DNA of 64,000 nucleotides from positions 1 through 64,000 of the forward strand of contig JBBPSI010000070.1 of assembly GCA_038093515.1 (NCBI GenBank), in the 5' to 3' direction. The stretch comes from Butyriboletus loyo. Lineage: Eukaryota > Basidiomycota > Agaricomycetes > Boletales > Boletaceae. Below the pieces are notes generated by a model that was not told where the DNA came from, made no database searches, and was given only the letters and a program-made list of their open reading frames with translations. Both the position numbers and the translations under genes were made by a program. Shown here piece by piece: positions 22,046-34,622 of this stretch (the stretch's first letter is position 1; every line of letters starts with the position of its first letter).

Positions 22046-22299
22046 AAGTAAAAACAATTTTGAACTGTCGTATCCCCGATATTCTGATAAACAGGAATGG
22101 ACAACAAGGCGGCGAACTCGCGCAATACCTCGGCTGACGTTGAAAGCTGGCCCGAGATGGCGAAACATCTACGCGACTACTGCCACTGATGCAATTCCAT
22201 CCACACTGGCGATATCTACTGCGATCATTGATGTATGTCCTCTCTCTCGCACCACAAAACGCATATTATATCCTTTGGAGGGCAGAAATGGCTGCGTAG

Positions 22300-22870
22300 G
22301 CCGATGACCTTGCACTCGACCAAAACACCCTCATCACAACTCGGTGAACTATCGACTGAGGAAGTGGCGTTTACCTCGCATCGTGTACGAGATTCATCGC
22401 GCACGACGCACGGTTTGCGACTCCTCCCTCCAATACCCCCATTGCGAAAAACGTCAGATACGAACTTGCTACAGAGCGTTTACAGGTCGGGTAATCGAGC
22501 TCTGGTCAAAAGGGTGAGAAGAGATGTTTGATTTGGTTGCTGTTCCCTGACCGCCTTTCGGTGGGAATGTTTGAACGATTAGGTCGAATCCTTCATCGTC
22601 GAAGACGTGGGAATAGCTGTGTCGTCCATCAGCCCCGTGTCGCAGTCACGCAACCAACGTGGTTGCGTAGTCCGCGGATATCTCGCGAAGCCGAATCACA
22701 CAGGCCAAAAAGCAAGTCCAAAAGAGGTTTGCGAAGAAAGGCATGCTCTACAACAACAGGTATGCATCACCCACCAGAATACAACATATGTTTACTGTGT
22801 GCAGAGTTTCGTGAACGTCATGACGCATCCTGTACAAGCGCAGAATAATGGCGACCTCACATTCTATTCC
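22300..22870 (+). repeat. Tandem duplication, copy 1
   Basis: Aligns with 23000-23530. Shared blocks are the GACCGCCTTTCGGTGGGAATGTTT region, the TCATCGTCGAAGACGTGGGA region and a block near 22768 reading CACCCACCAGAATACAACATATG followed by a tract ending TTCGTGAACGTCATGACG (matched at about 23445-23500). Open frames of about 100 codons occur on the plus strand but none carries a recognisable domain. Coding origin is possible and unproven. Confidence 0.5.
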
Positions 22871-22999
22871 TTGCAGGGCCACTACGTCTGGCGACGATGA
22901 TTTTCGGTCATTTGTTAAATTGATCCCCCTTGGGATCATGGCATATGCGTGGTATGGCCTCAAATTCGCTTATTTTCCTTGATGCGCTCTCCCCGACGG

Positions 23000-23530
23000 A
23001 AGGAATTACCTTTACGATTGGTACGAGACGCATCGCGCACGATCCACGGGTTATGATAAGAGTTATGATGACTTCACTCTCCAACACCCTCAATCCAAAA
23101 AAATGTCGAGATGCTTGGAGCTTGCAACGGAGCATTGACAGCTCGGGCGCTCGAGTTCTGGTCAACAGATGTTTTCTTGGGTTGCAACTCCCCGACCGTC
23201 TTTCCGCGTGGGATGTTTGCACGACCAGGTTGGGTTCTCCATCATCGAGAATATGGGAGGGGGGGCGCATCGTCGGTCGGTTTCTGTGTCGGGCAGACGT
23301 ACGATTAACGAGGCTGCGTAGTTCACAGATCTTTCGCGCATATCAACAATGCCAAGTTGCAAAGATTTCAAAGCAAGGAAAGGAAACGACCCCAAAGAGG
23401 TCATGCCAAGAAGTGCATGCTCTACAACCACTCAAGGTACGTACCACCCACCAGAATACTATATGCTTACTGTGTATGTAGATTCGTGAACGCCACGACG
23501 TTCCCTGGCGGCACACAGAGCATATGCGTG
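23000..23530 (+). repeat. Tandem duplication, copy 2
   Basis: The second copy of the 22300-22870 stretch, about 690 bp further on, with clear divergence. It is followed by a plus-strand frame to 23785 (VSKVWRQTERHLQVLTSTFP) that I cannot assign. Confidence 0.5.
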
Positions 23531-23789
23531 TCCCTTCTTTGGTTGGTCCTCCACGTCGCCATCTATGGTGAAATGGTTAGTCTCAGGGTGAGTAAAGTCT
23601 GGAGGCAGACGGAGCGTCATTTACAAGTCCTCACCTCCACGTTCCCCACGCGCCGCATAGCTTCTATTGCTCGCACTGCCTATGCCACGATATCCGCTCT
23701 GACTGCCCAACCCATGGTTCAAGGACTGGGCCCTTCGGCTAGACCGATTCCAATAAGAAAGATTTGGGGATGGGGACAGCGATAATCGA

Positions 23790-24628
23790 CAAGATACGAA
23801 TGCGAACAGCGGAGTCACGGAATATGACGACGATCAACGTTGACATTAATGTGATTCGTATGGTTTCGTTTAATGGCAGGAAGCTCGCTCTAAGCAGCTG
23901 CGATAATTTATAAAATAGGATTGGTGGATAGTAATGAATATGGCTCTTGTAGACTCGAGTTGTCCATCTCGTCCATCACACCATGGACGGGGCCGGGGTA
24001 TCGTGGAGATACAGTCGTACACAGCGTTTGTGTAGTTTGCAGCCGCGTGGACGGGGAGACCCCCAGTGGAAGGCCCGGCAGAGACGCGTGTGTGTCGGCC
24101 CGCGTCGACGGCATACTATGCACGGATGCCTTGGATGGCGGGGACAACCTGCCTGATTTCTTCCTCCGTCAGAGAAAGTGGTCGAGCGAGTGTCACGTTG
24201 AGTGTGGATACGAGGTGGATTTTACAACGGTGGGTATGTATGTTTAGCGCGGTCTGTCGATATGTATATGTAAAGGGCGACGGATGCCGTGTAAATCACG
24301 CCTCAAGCGACAACATGCCAATCATCACTTCGCTCCATCTCCACAATACAGAAGTGAGAATGTGGAGTGGACTAGTTGCACTGGAAAATACTGGCGACTC
24401 GTTGGGAAAGCTCCCCGAGCTGCCAGGTTCACGCTGCCATACGGTTGTTGTGAAAAAAGTATCTATCAAGCACAGAACGAGGATGGATAACAACCGAAAC
24501 TATGTACATACTATTGATCAAAATTTACTGAGTCGAAGACACAGCACTCGCACAACCGCCTCGCTGACTTGCACTCCCCCGATAACCACAAAAAAGGTGT
24601 GAAGCAAATGTATTGCCTGAGTCAGGGT
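23790..24628. other. No recognised gene
   Basis: Several overlapping open frames of 70-180 codons exist on both strands, but none shows a domain, a convincing intron chain or similarity to the neighbours. The end of this stretch is the 3' flank of BTB gene 1, which lies on the minus strand. Confidence 0.3.
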
Positions 24629-26329
24629 TCAAATTTTCTTTTTTTTCTTAAGGAGTGCGCCTTTTTTCTTTTGCATCCTAATCCGCTCTACGTCATCCTC
24701 GGGCGCCGGGCATTCTGCATCGACCACAGTGTCACTACTCTCCTCGGGCTGCTTCGACAATTCATATTCATCATAAACTTTGTCTATATCTATATCAGAT
24801 GGTTTAGGTTCGTTTTCAACGGTATCGCTCATGTCTCGTGCGACTTGTGTTGGTGGCCCGCAGAAACTCAATGGAGGCCGAAGAGGGGTGCCAGAAAAAG
24901 GGGCAAGAGGTAGGGAGGGCGTTGGTGTCAGCGGAGAAGGGTGACGTCCCTTTAAAAGCCTTTCATGGATTCCGACGATGATATCGGCTCCATGAAGAAG
25001 CTGCTTATTAGCGATGCGCTGTGCGAGCGCAGGGAACCCCGCGACAACGGGAGGAGACCCGATGTGGGAGTACAACACGTCGAGCTCCACCTCTAATAGT
25101 CGCGAATGCCTACGAGTCGCGTAAACAAAACAAATGCGAATGCGAATCGGAAAGCGATTTCTCACTTCGAAGCGAGGTTGCGCGAGAGTTCTTTCAGAAT
25201 GTTTTGTTCCGTAAGCTTCTTCCGAACGTGGGCCAAAGCTTCATCGCGAAGATCATCCAATCCGACCTAAGCACGTTGTTCAGCTTGCTGATCTCGTGAA
25301 ACTGGCTGTGACTACTAATGTGCTAACCTTACAGGCGAGACGATACATAGACTTGGCAGAACATCTTGGCTCATCTAGAGAGCTCGTCGACGATTCGCGG
25401 GGGTGTCCCCCAGGCGCTGCTGAAGTGAGAGGCAAGAAGTTGATCTTGCCGGTGTAGAGATAGTTCAGAAGGGTGTACCATCTAAAGATCTTCATTCAGT
25501 CCAACGCACAGAGTACGCCAACGGTGAGCTTACGTTTGGAATGCAGTATCTTTGACAAGGACATGGCGACTTCCCACGCCCCGCGCGCGTACGGAGGCAT
25601 GGTTCGTCGTAGTCTCGTTACCCTGGGCTTCCTGAACAGCGGTCTTGCTGCTCGTTACTGATTCTGCTTTACCGACGTCGACGATGAATAGCTCGTCTAT
25701 TCTCGGATGCTCCGGACTCATCACGAACATATCGGAGTCAATCGATTCAGAACCGTCCTCGGACAATCTATGGAGATAGATGAGACGGAAAATCAAATGG
25801 CGGATGTGGGTACATTACTCGTCGATGTCCTTTGATTGACTTGTAACGCTGATTTGGAGAGGGGATGCTGATACAATCGCAGACTGATTCTGTGGAGGCT
25901 CTCTATCTGCGACGGGAATTGGTACCAGTTCTCCATCATCGTCTTCGTCTTCGTCATCGTCATCGAGGTCACTATCACTTCCATAGCCATAATCATCGAT
26001 TTGAACGTTACTTGGAATGTCATTGGCATCCGTGATGTCGCTTAATGCAGGATCTGAAGGGTTTATATCTGAACTCAACACTGGATGCTACTGATGAACA
26101 TGACGATCGTATTTTGGTAAAAGAATCACTTACAGTCCAAAAAATATTTCGAGCACTTGGCTAGGAGAACATTGTTTGCGCAAAGAACACGAGGCTTGGT
26201 GAGTCGACCTAATGGTACAGATCTCGCAGAGAACAGATGGAATTGGGTGTTGACGAGCTCTTCCCCGAGAAGAGACTGTCTAAGAAACTCTTCTATACGC
26301 TCTTGCTTACTGGATTCTGCCAGCGACAT
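24629..26329 (-). CDS. BTB/POZ domain protein 1
   Basis: The start MSLAESSKQERIEEFLRQSL at 26329 is shared with the two paralogs at 30.5 and 34.4 kb. Exons follow with LVNTQFHLFSARS, then an acidic segment (DYGYGSDSDLDDDDEDEDDD), then MSPEHPRIDELF and RHVLVKDTAFQT, then RWYTLLNYLYTGKINFLPLT and RCSAKSMYRLACK, and finally LLEVELDVLYSHIGSPPVV. The order of a dimerising BTB fold (FxxWxxLxxYLYTxxIxF, SPKSMYRLA-like helix) matches fungal BTB proteins, often substrate adaptors of Cul3 ligases. The tail is specific to this copy: a Pro-rich stretch, KPSDIDIDKVYDEYELSKQP, and a basic end KKKGALLKKKKKI. Partner and target are unknown. Five or six short introns are visible. Confidence 0.7.
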
Positions 26330-27660
26330 GGTGGGTGTTGGTAAAGGGTGAATAGCTATGCTGACTGGCAGTGCTTTCAACGTGGGCACCTCACCATGTA
26401 GATTTTCACCCCGTCACGCAGCCTCATGTTCAGTGACAAGAGCGAAGATCATCGGTATTCAAACAAACAACCGAAGGTCGGGAACGTGCTGCGCAGCGTG
26501 CAAGTTAAAAGGATGCATTTCGGAACTCAGCGGGGAGAAAAGATCACCAATCTCTGCAAGATTCGACCTCTGATGCATCATAGTATGATACCCTGCACTC
26601 ACGGAAGCGATGCTGAACTTGTGAGAAATTTGCGACAAGCTCGCACATGACAAGTTCAAGGATGCCGAAACCATGCAAGGTATTTTGCTTCTTCCAATAG
26701 TAAGGGGTGGCCAATGAGATCTGTGAAGACGCTTCCGACAACCAATCTGGGTCGCATCGGCACAAACGCAGATCGTGAAGTAGAGTTCGAGCAATGTTGA
26801 GAAGCAGCACAGGCGTGCGCCTCGCATAGAACATGAAGGTATGAGTACGATAACCATGCCAGCATAGACGCAAGTGGAGGGGAACCTGGATGCGCGATAA
26901 CAGTGCGTTGATGTGGAAACCCGGACGATTGATGATGCACATGGTGGCATTCTGCCCTCTTGGGGACTTCCCACGCCCTGGGACCTTGTTTAACCGTTCC
27001 TGCTGATGACGAACCTATCAGCGCCATCCGACTCAGAACTCACGAGTTGATTGAAAAGACGTCAAGAAAGTCGTCTTGTTGCCAAATTGTCTGGAGTCGA
27101 GCCTGAGACGCCGCGATGGGAAGAGCATTTGGTTTTCGACAGCTTAATCCCAACCGTGTCGTCGGGGCATCTCGTGTACTCGAGAACGTGACGGCCGACT
27201 CCAGTGCCTACACGGTGGGATGCACATGCAGACTCGGAGGAATTGAATGGCTATAGAATCCATTTGAACATTAGCATGTCACCTACCTCTGATCCGACGC
27301 AGCTGGCATCAGTAAAACAGTTGCTGGTTTCCGATGCTAACCGCTTGAAGCCGAGTGCAAACCGGTGGTTCCGACCAGTAACCGTTTCACTGATGTTGTG
27401 CATACCTTGTGGATGGACGTCGAAAGACTGAGGAATGGGAACCCTTCGATCTCTGCTATCGATGGATGGTGATGTCGAACTCGGACAGGCTGTTTTCTCA
27501 AGTCCGCCCCAAGGGTTCACGCCAGTGATCGTGATAAGCCAAGTCTGACCTCGTCGATATCTCTTCTGCGTCTCGATCGTGGGGTAGGGAAGAGCGTTAT
27601 CGCAGCATCGCGACCGTGACGAGGCTCCTGTCGTATGCTTCTGGGTGCGAACGAATACGA
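26330..27660. other. Flank of BTB gene 1; no recognised gene
   Basis: Minus-strand open frames cover 27027-26459 in three registers (for example FRHP-ending MALIGSSSAGTVKQGPRAWE and MCIINRPGFHINALLSRIQV). Their overlap suggests either a decayed gene with introns or chance. No domain is recognisable. The first 100-150 bp must contain the BTB1 promoter. Confidence 0.25.
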
Positions 27661-28210
27661 TCGACGAGCCGTTCGAAAGTTGTATAGCGTGTTCTTAAAA
27701 AGTGCCCCCATGAGTGTTGCATATACTCCAGCATGCTGGGCGATCAAGGAGTTCCGGTCATCCGAAAGTGGTGCTGGAGGCTGTGCTCGAGATGTTATGC
27801 TCGTGATCAGAGAGGGTGCCAGCGTCCTTATCCTATACCATTAACAGAGAGAGGTGACAATGCAGATAGGTTTATATTGTCCTACAGTACTGGTAGTGCT
27901 GCGAGGCTACACGAACTCAAAACGTCGATGTCCAGATAACCACGATTCAGCATGGTATTTATACATGAAGCATTGAATCAACTCGATCCATGCGTCCCAT
28001 CTCCAGTACCTGAGCCACAACACATCTAGTTGGGAAACGCAATCGACAACCTGAGGATGGTCCAGCCTGATTCTCGCTGGTGTGATCCACCGTGAGTCTT
28101 ACAGAGTAAACGTGGGGGGGGGTACGCGCACCGTTAGATGGATCTGCCTGGCGGAGAGCAGAGACGCATCAGTCACTTGTTGCGTCTGATAGAAAAAGTA
28201 TCCATACCCG
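27660..28210. repeat. Unit D, left arm: disrupted copy of the A/C unit
   Basis: 27965-28205 aligns with 19155-19390 and 12040-12245. It includes the CATGCGTCCCATCTCCAGTA block and TGAGCCACAAC, a TCGACAACCTGAGGAT block, a CACCGTTAGATGG block and the end GTCACTTGTTGCG. It is thus the same left arm, here separated from any WD40 propeller. Confidence 0.55.
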
Positions 28211-28599
28211 ATATGATGGCGACGGACGTTGCTTCGTGTGGGTAGACTCGATAGACCAGCCCGAAGCGATCATTGCGACAACGGGGAAGAAAATAAGATC
28301 GGTGTACAGCAGTGAATTTATTCATTCGGACCGCTATCGACTCGGACGTCGCAGAAGAGACCACGTCTCTCATATCCACCACATCCGCCACATCATAGAC
28401 GTTCAGGTATACCGTGCTCCCTGTTGCACAGCACACACCACGACGACACGGTTCCCCCTCTACTGCACACTCGTTTTCTGACCGTTGTACCGCCCGCTGC
28501 GCTGATCAAGTGGTTCACGTCGTCTGAATGTACTGTTCTCGAGATGTTGTGTGCGATGATCAGGGTGAGTAGGATATGATATGTCACCTTGTCATCAGC

Positions 28600-28880
28600 A
28601 TCGTCATACACCAAAGAGGCGACGGTGCACCATTTCTCGTTGCCAACCGTAGCCTATTATAATAGGAGTTGCGAGCGCTCGTCATATCTCGGGTACGTCG
28701 CCAGGACTCGGTTCAGGCAGTCGGCTCTAGACGCCACCCGCGACGCACTGCGCACAAAACATGAGTGCGTTCTGGGACGGAAGAACAGAATATGATGATG
28801 CTCCGGAAGAATGTTCTCCACAAGATGAGAGATGATGGTTGGTCAGTTCACTACCCTATGGCACATTTCTTTCTACTTAT
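28600..28880. repeat. Unit D, right arm
   Basis: Shares with 14280-14440, 17740-17950 and 21540-21760 the ACTCGGTTCA block (28710), the TTCTCCACAA block (28812) and the ending region TCACTACCCTATGGCACATTT, which fits 14427-14450. The WD40 gene and the transporter fragment that elsewhere lie beside this arm are absent. The arm stops at the 3' end of BTB gene 2. Confidence 0.45.
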
Positions 28881-30528
28881 ACGTGTAGCCCTTTGACTTG
28901 TCCAATGTCGGCGGCAGTGGGCATATTGTCCGCGCTCCAAAAGAAAATATTGGAGCCGCTTTTTCTGTCGCTTTCCCTTCCACCTTTGGCCCTGTACTCA
29001 ACAGTGAAGTGAAAGACGACGCCTTGGTCTGCGGACTGGGAAAGGACTCGCTACTCTTTGAGGGGGGGCACAGTAATCCCGGCAGAATACCCATAGAAGA
29101 TGGTCCGGTTTTATCTGCAGCTTGTGCTTCATGTGTATCGCTCCTTGCGTCTAGCTTTGCTGGTTCTGATGGCATACAAACGTTGGAGAACGAGGGGGGT
29201 GCCCTTAAAATCCTCGCATGAATTCCAACGATGATATCGGCTCCATGAGGAAGCTCCTTGTTAGCGATGCGCTTTGCGAGGGCATGGAAATCTGCAACAA
29301 CTGGTGGGGATCCGATGTGCGAGTATAACACGTCCAGTTCCATCTCCAGTAGTTCCGGGTATCTACAGTCTGATGAGCAAACGACGTCGTGAATCAAAAG
29401 GTGATAAGAACCTACCTCGAGACGAGGCTGCACGAAAGTTCTTTCAGAATGTTGTGTTCTGTAAGGTTGCTCCGAATGTAAGAGGAAGCCTCGTCACGAA
29501 GATCGTCCAACCCGACCTAAAGCCAGTTGGTTTTCAGCTTGTAACTCCGATCTCGGTGACAATCCATACGAACTTTGCAGGCAAGACGATACATGGACTT
29601 GGCAGAACACCTCGGCTCATCTAGAGAGCTCGTCAAAGACTCACGAGGCTGCCCACCAGGCGTCGCTGAACCGAGAGGCAAGAAGCTGAACTTGTCGGTG
29701 TAGAGATAGTTTAGGAGGGTATACCATCTAAACCTCGAACGTCACTCATCCAGACCCAAGGAACATGCTGCCGCGAGCTTACGTTTGGAACGCAGTATCC
29801 TTGACCAGAACATGCCGACTTGCCAAGCATCGCAGGCGCATGGCGGTCTGGTTCTCCGACCTCTTGTTACCCGTTTCCTGGACTTCAGTCTTGCTACTCG
29901 CTACTGGTCCGGCTCCGTCCTTGTTCAGGGAGAATCGTTCATCCGCCCTCGACTGCTCTGGACTCATGATGAAGATATCAGAGCTATCCGACTCGGAACC
30001 ATGCTCGGACAATCTATGCATACAGATCAGCTAGCGATCCAATGGATAGTGGTGTTGTTTACTCATCGTCATCCTTGGACCGGGTCTTGGTAGGGGAGGT
30101 TGATGGTGTCAAAGACTGGTCCTGTGGTACCTCGATATTTGCGATAGGAACAGGGTCATCACAGTCATCGAGGTCACTGTCACTTCCATAGCCATAATCG
30201 TCGACCCGTGCATCGCTAGGAACGTCATTGTCGTCCGTGAGGTCGATCAACGAAGGGTCGGAAGGATTTATATCTGAACTCAGCACTGGATGCCACGCAT
30301 AAATGCAACGACCGACTGTTTATAAACGAATCGCTTACAGTCGAGGAAGTACTTTGAGCTCTTGGCTAAAAGAACGTTGTTTGCGCAAAGAACGTGAGGC
30401 TTGAGGACTCGACCGGATGGTGAAGACTTCGCAGAGAAGAGATGGAACTGGGTGTTGACAAGCTCCTCTCCGAGAAGATACTTTCTCATAAATTCTTCAA
30501 TACGCTCCTGTTTACTAGGATCTGACAT
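28873..30528 (-). CDS. BTB/POZ domain protein 2
   Basis: The start MSDPSKQERIEEFMRKYLLG at 30528 leads to LVNTQFHLFSAKSSPSGRVL, SSDINPSDPSLIDLTDDNDV, MSPEQSRADERFSLNKDGAG, RHVLVKDTAFQT, a YLYTDK-type BTB core segment near 29700 and ELLEMELDVLYSHIGSPPVV. It is nearly the same as gene 3 over most of its length, including introns, so the two are a recent duplication. The tail is specific: PSFSNVCMPSEPAKLDARSD, then PKVEGKATEKAAPIFSFGAR, ending DKSKGYTYK. The family is often linked to Cul3 ubiquitin ligases or to transcriptional scaffolds; the role here is not known. The stop is at 28873, inside the edge of the unit D right arm. Confidence 0.7.
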
Positions 30529-30689
30529 GGGGGATATTTGATAGCAAGGGATGGGGCGGGCTGGCTGAGAATTGCAGGGCTTTTGGCATAAATACCCGGT
30601 CGCGAGCCTGGTCTGCGCCGTCGGTGATAACCTAGCCTCGTGTTTGGTGACCTACTAGTACTATAGATCTGGTTTATCAATATGTAAAC

Positions 30690-32888
30690 GGAGAACTGAA
30701 TTTAACGTACGTACTGCTCGAGGTCCGACCCATGATGTGCGTTCAAATCCAACTGCCTGAAGAACCGTGTTACCTCAATCTATCCCCGCGATCACAGAAA
30801 CCAAATTGGAGTTGGGTATAAACCAAGGCCTTCGAGCCAAGGTTGAAGATGAATAGTAGTAGGACGACACGCACCGATTGCAGTTTCGTAGTCCATGCGA
30901 AAAAGTGAAAGCGAAATGACAACTGTTTGTGTAAAGTGCCTCGGCTAGGCCTAAGGTTGTCTCGGAATCTTCCCACATCAGCTCCGAAACATCCTGCGCA
31001 AAGAGGGTGGATGAGAGGAAGAAAAAAGCGAGTAGTAAGCGCTGATGGCCAGGGCCGGTCTCTATTTGGGCTCAAAGAAAATCCCTAGAGTCCATCTCTT
31101 TCAGGATTTGACACTCGGGCTCACCGCATGACAAGGGTATAATGGGGACGTGCTTGTCCTCGTGGTCACCACGATGCCGCTCGCTAGTAAGTACTCACCG
31201 GAGCTAATTGAAGCGCCTTCCGCCCTTGTCAGGTTGGTCAGGGTTCATGATGTCCTGACTCAAACTTCCGTGGCATCTCTATCGTCCACCGAGGCGCTTT
31301 ATTACATCATGAACGGTATCCTCAGCACCTGATCGGATGCCGGCCGACTGTCCGTTTAGCTTCATAGACCGTCCTCAGCGAATCCACCACCAAGGAGCAG
31401 ATCAAATTGAAGCGAGATCGAGTGGTGCTGCGCACGACCATATCCACTCGACGAAAGAGGACGTGCTCCAAGTTTTGGGGCGTCGCGGCGCACGAGGACG
31501 TTGCTCGTGTTCCAGCAAGTACTTTGTTTATGTAGTACAGATCCACTCACCACGTTTTTTTGATGGCGTCATAGATGCACATGCACGCTGTATTTATATC
31601 GCATTCAACGTGCCTCGTGGGTCGTGCCTGCGGCACCCCAGCATGGTAGCGCATATCTATTCTCAATATGTCGGCCGCCACGCTGTACTCGTCACCGTTG
31701 AATGTTCCCATGTTGATACGCCACCAAAGAGAGGTGTGTTCCGTCCCTCAAGAAAGCGAACATGATTCCCCCTAGCTAAAAGGTTTACCATCGAGCTTTT
31801 TTTGTGCCATCGGTTTTCTGAACAGTAATGCATGCCAGTGCTACTTTCCTCGCAGTCTCCCCCCGCCCCCCTCCCCACCCCCTTCCAACGACCGATATGA
31901 AGTTGAGAGTGAGCAAACTCTTCTCCTGAACCTATCGCGCCGCACTCTGTCCGTTGTTTCGAGTTCAGGCCCCACCTTGTTCGTTCAAGTGTGACTCTGA
32001 GATCGCTCCCCCAAACGCCTCCGATCACTGATTGGCATACTATACTCTTTCTCGCACTACAGGCCCCACTCTACACCTCGTTATTCGAGCAACAGGAATG
32101 GGCCGTATAGTATAGACTGGCGATCTCGTTACTCTCAATCGAAATGTACCTCACGGTGGATCACGGTGTCTCCTCCCCCCCCCCCCGGGGGCCCTGTGAG
32201 GATTCTCAGCAACTCGATTCGTATAGATTGACACCTCTCGATCTCGGTATCGTGATGATCTTGCGCCATGTTTTTTTTAAATAAATAAAAAAGAAAAACA
32301 CCAAACAGTACGCATCGCACCCCCTCCCTTCTGAGCATAGCTGTGATTTCACTCCGTCCATACGTTCCTTCCCTCAAGTTCAGGAATGGGAACTTGGTAC
32401 TGAGATCATCGGTCGTCCCCGTCCGGTCCGTCACCTTTTCAGCGGCGCATACATTATCGTCAGGTTCAGCTTTTACATTCCATCGTTACGTTTCCGTGTT
32501 TACTCTGTAGTGCATACTAACGACAGGCCCGAAATTCGAAAGATGACGAGACTCGGAATCACAACCAGCTCCTTGCATTGATTGGGGTGCCCCCTGTCAT
32601 ATGTTTTTGTAGCAACCTACTTTATAAAAATGCAAGCTGCGGAAGACGCGCTATCGAACTGAGAGAACACAGGATCACTACTTAGTATTTACTTCCTGCG
32701 GCGCTGGCGATGGGTCAAGCTCGAGCTCGAGCCCGCCCCATGCATCAAATTCGAAACAGTGATGAGGATGGTGATATTGCTGGGACTGAGGCTGGGGCTA
32801 AGGACATTTAGATCAGTCATCAATGTACACGAATTTCTGGCGCCCTGCTTTTCCTCTCGCCGAGGGGCGGGACACAGATGGCCTAGTT
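30690..32888. other. Intergenic stretch between BTB genes 2 and 3
   Basis: No gene is recognised. Open frames at 31337-31765 (+) and 31075-30770 (-) lack motifs and splice partners. C-rich runs occur at 31857-31885 and at about 32177-32195. The shared sequence GATAACCTAGCCTCGTGTT (30627 and 34389) just upstream of genes 2 and 3 marks one border of their duplication. The 3' end of BTB gene 3 may extend into 32690-32888, because a coding-like frame (LNVLSPSLSPSNITILITVS) continues there. Confidence 0.3.
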
Positions 32889-34353
32889 TCAACTGTAACT
32901 GCTGCCATAGGTGGGTCGCTCCTTGTGCCTAGGTGTGCCTTGTGCTGGTTCTGGTGGCCTACAAACGCCGGAGAGCGAGGGGGCTGCTGGTTTAGACGAC
33001 AAAGCATGAGCCCGATGTGCCTTCAAGATCCTTGCATGAATTCCAACGATGATATCGGCTCCATGAGGAAGCTCCTTGTTAGCGATGCGCTTTGCGAGGG
33101 CAGGGAAATCTGCAACAACTGGTGGGGATCCGATGTGCGAGTATAACACGTCCAGCTCCATCTCCAGTAGTTCCGGGTATCTACAGTCTGGTGAGCAAAC
33201 GACAACGACGTCGTGGATCAAAAGGTGATGAGAACCTACCTCGAGACGAGGCTGCACGAAAGTTCTTTCAGAATGTTGTGTTCTGTAAGGTTGCTCCGAA
33301 TGTAAGAGAAAGCCTCGTCACGAAGATCGTCCAACCCGACCTGAAGCCGGTTGGTTTTTCAGCTTGTAACTCCGGTCTCGGTGACAATCCATACGAACTT
33401 TGCACGCAAGACGATACATGGACTTGGCAGAACACCTCGGCTCATCTAGAGAGCTCGTCAAAGGCTCATGAGGCTGCCCACCAGGCGTCGCTGAACCGAG
33501 AGGCAAGAAGCTGAACTTGTCGGTGTAGAGATAGTTTAGGAGGGTATACCATCTAAACCTCGAACGTCACTCATCCAGACCCAAGGAACGTGCTTCCACG
33601 AGCTTACGTTTGGAACGCGGTATCCTTGACCAGAACATGCCGACTTGCCAAGCATCGCAGGCGCATGGCGGTCTGGTTCTCCGACCTCTTCTTACCCGTT
33701 TCCTGGATTGCAGTCTCGCTACTCGCTACTGATCCGGTTGCATCTTTGTTCATGGAGAATCGTCCATCTGCCCTTGGCTGCTCTGGACTCATGACGAACA
33801 CATCAGAGCTATCCGACTCGGAACCATGCTCGGACGATCTAAGCATACAGATCAGCTAGCGATCGAATGGACAGTGGTGTTAATCACTCATCGTCGTCCT
33901 TGGACCGAGTCTTGGTAGGGGAGGTTGATGGTGTCAAAGACTGGTCCTGTGGTACCTCGATGTTTGCGATAGGAACAGGGTCATCACAGTCATCGAGGTC
34001 ACTGTCACTTCCATAGCCATAATCATCGACCCGTGCATCGCTAGGAACGTCATTGTCGTCCGTGAGGTCGATCAACGAAGGGTCGGATGGATTTATATCT
34101 GAACTCAGCACTGGATTCCACGCATAAATGCAACGACCGATTGTTTGTAAACGAATCGCTCACAGTCGAGGAAGTACTTTGAGCTCTTGGCTAAAAGAAC
34201 GTTGTTTGCGCAAAGAACGCGAGGTTTGAAGACTCGACCGGATGGTGAAGATCTTGCAGAGAAGAGATGGAACTGGGTGTTGACAAGCTCCTCCCCGAGA
34301 AGAGACTTTCTCAGAAATTCTTCGATACGCTCCTGTTTACTAGGATCTGACAT
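32889..34353 (-). CDS. BTB/POZ domain protein 3
   Basis: The start MSDPSKQERIEEFLRKSLLG at 34353 is followed by the same exon series as gene 2. The acidic DYGYGSDSDLDDCDDPVPIA segment is identical. The BTB parts read RHVLVKDTAFQT, then YLYTDKFSFLPLGSATPGG, RCSAKSMYRLACK, VGLDDLRDEAF and YPELLEMELDVLYSHIGSPP. Visible introns include gtgagc...ccag after FLDC and gtgcgt... after the RLACK exon. The tail diverges after ARILKAHRAH and reads SGVCRPPEPAQGTPRHKERP before a stop at 32889. A spliced alternative end running to about 32690 cannot be excluded. Function beyond a BTB interaction domain is unknown. Confidence 0.7.
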
Positions 34354-34622
34354 GGGGGGGGGTATTGGGACGGGAATCGCAGGACTCCGATAACCTAGCC
34401 TCGTGTTGGGTGACCTAGATCTGGCTTATCAATATGTAAGACGTGTACTTGGCAGGGAGTACCACGTTCAAATCAGCGTGAACATCATCGATTGAATCAT
34501 CTATCAAACATACAGGGTATATAAAGGCTACACAGGGCAGGGCATGGCAACTGGAACAAGCTCATAATAAGGCTACAACTGGGATGGAGGACTAACGATA
34601 CAACAATAAAAATTCGTTTTTC

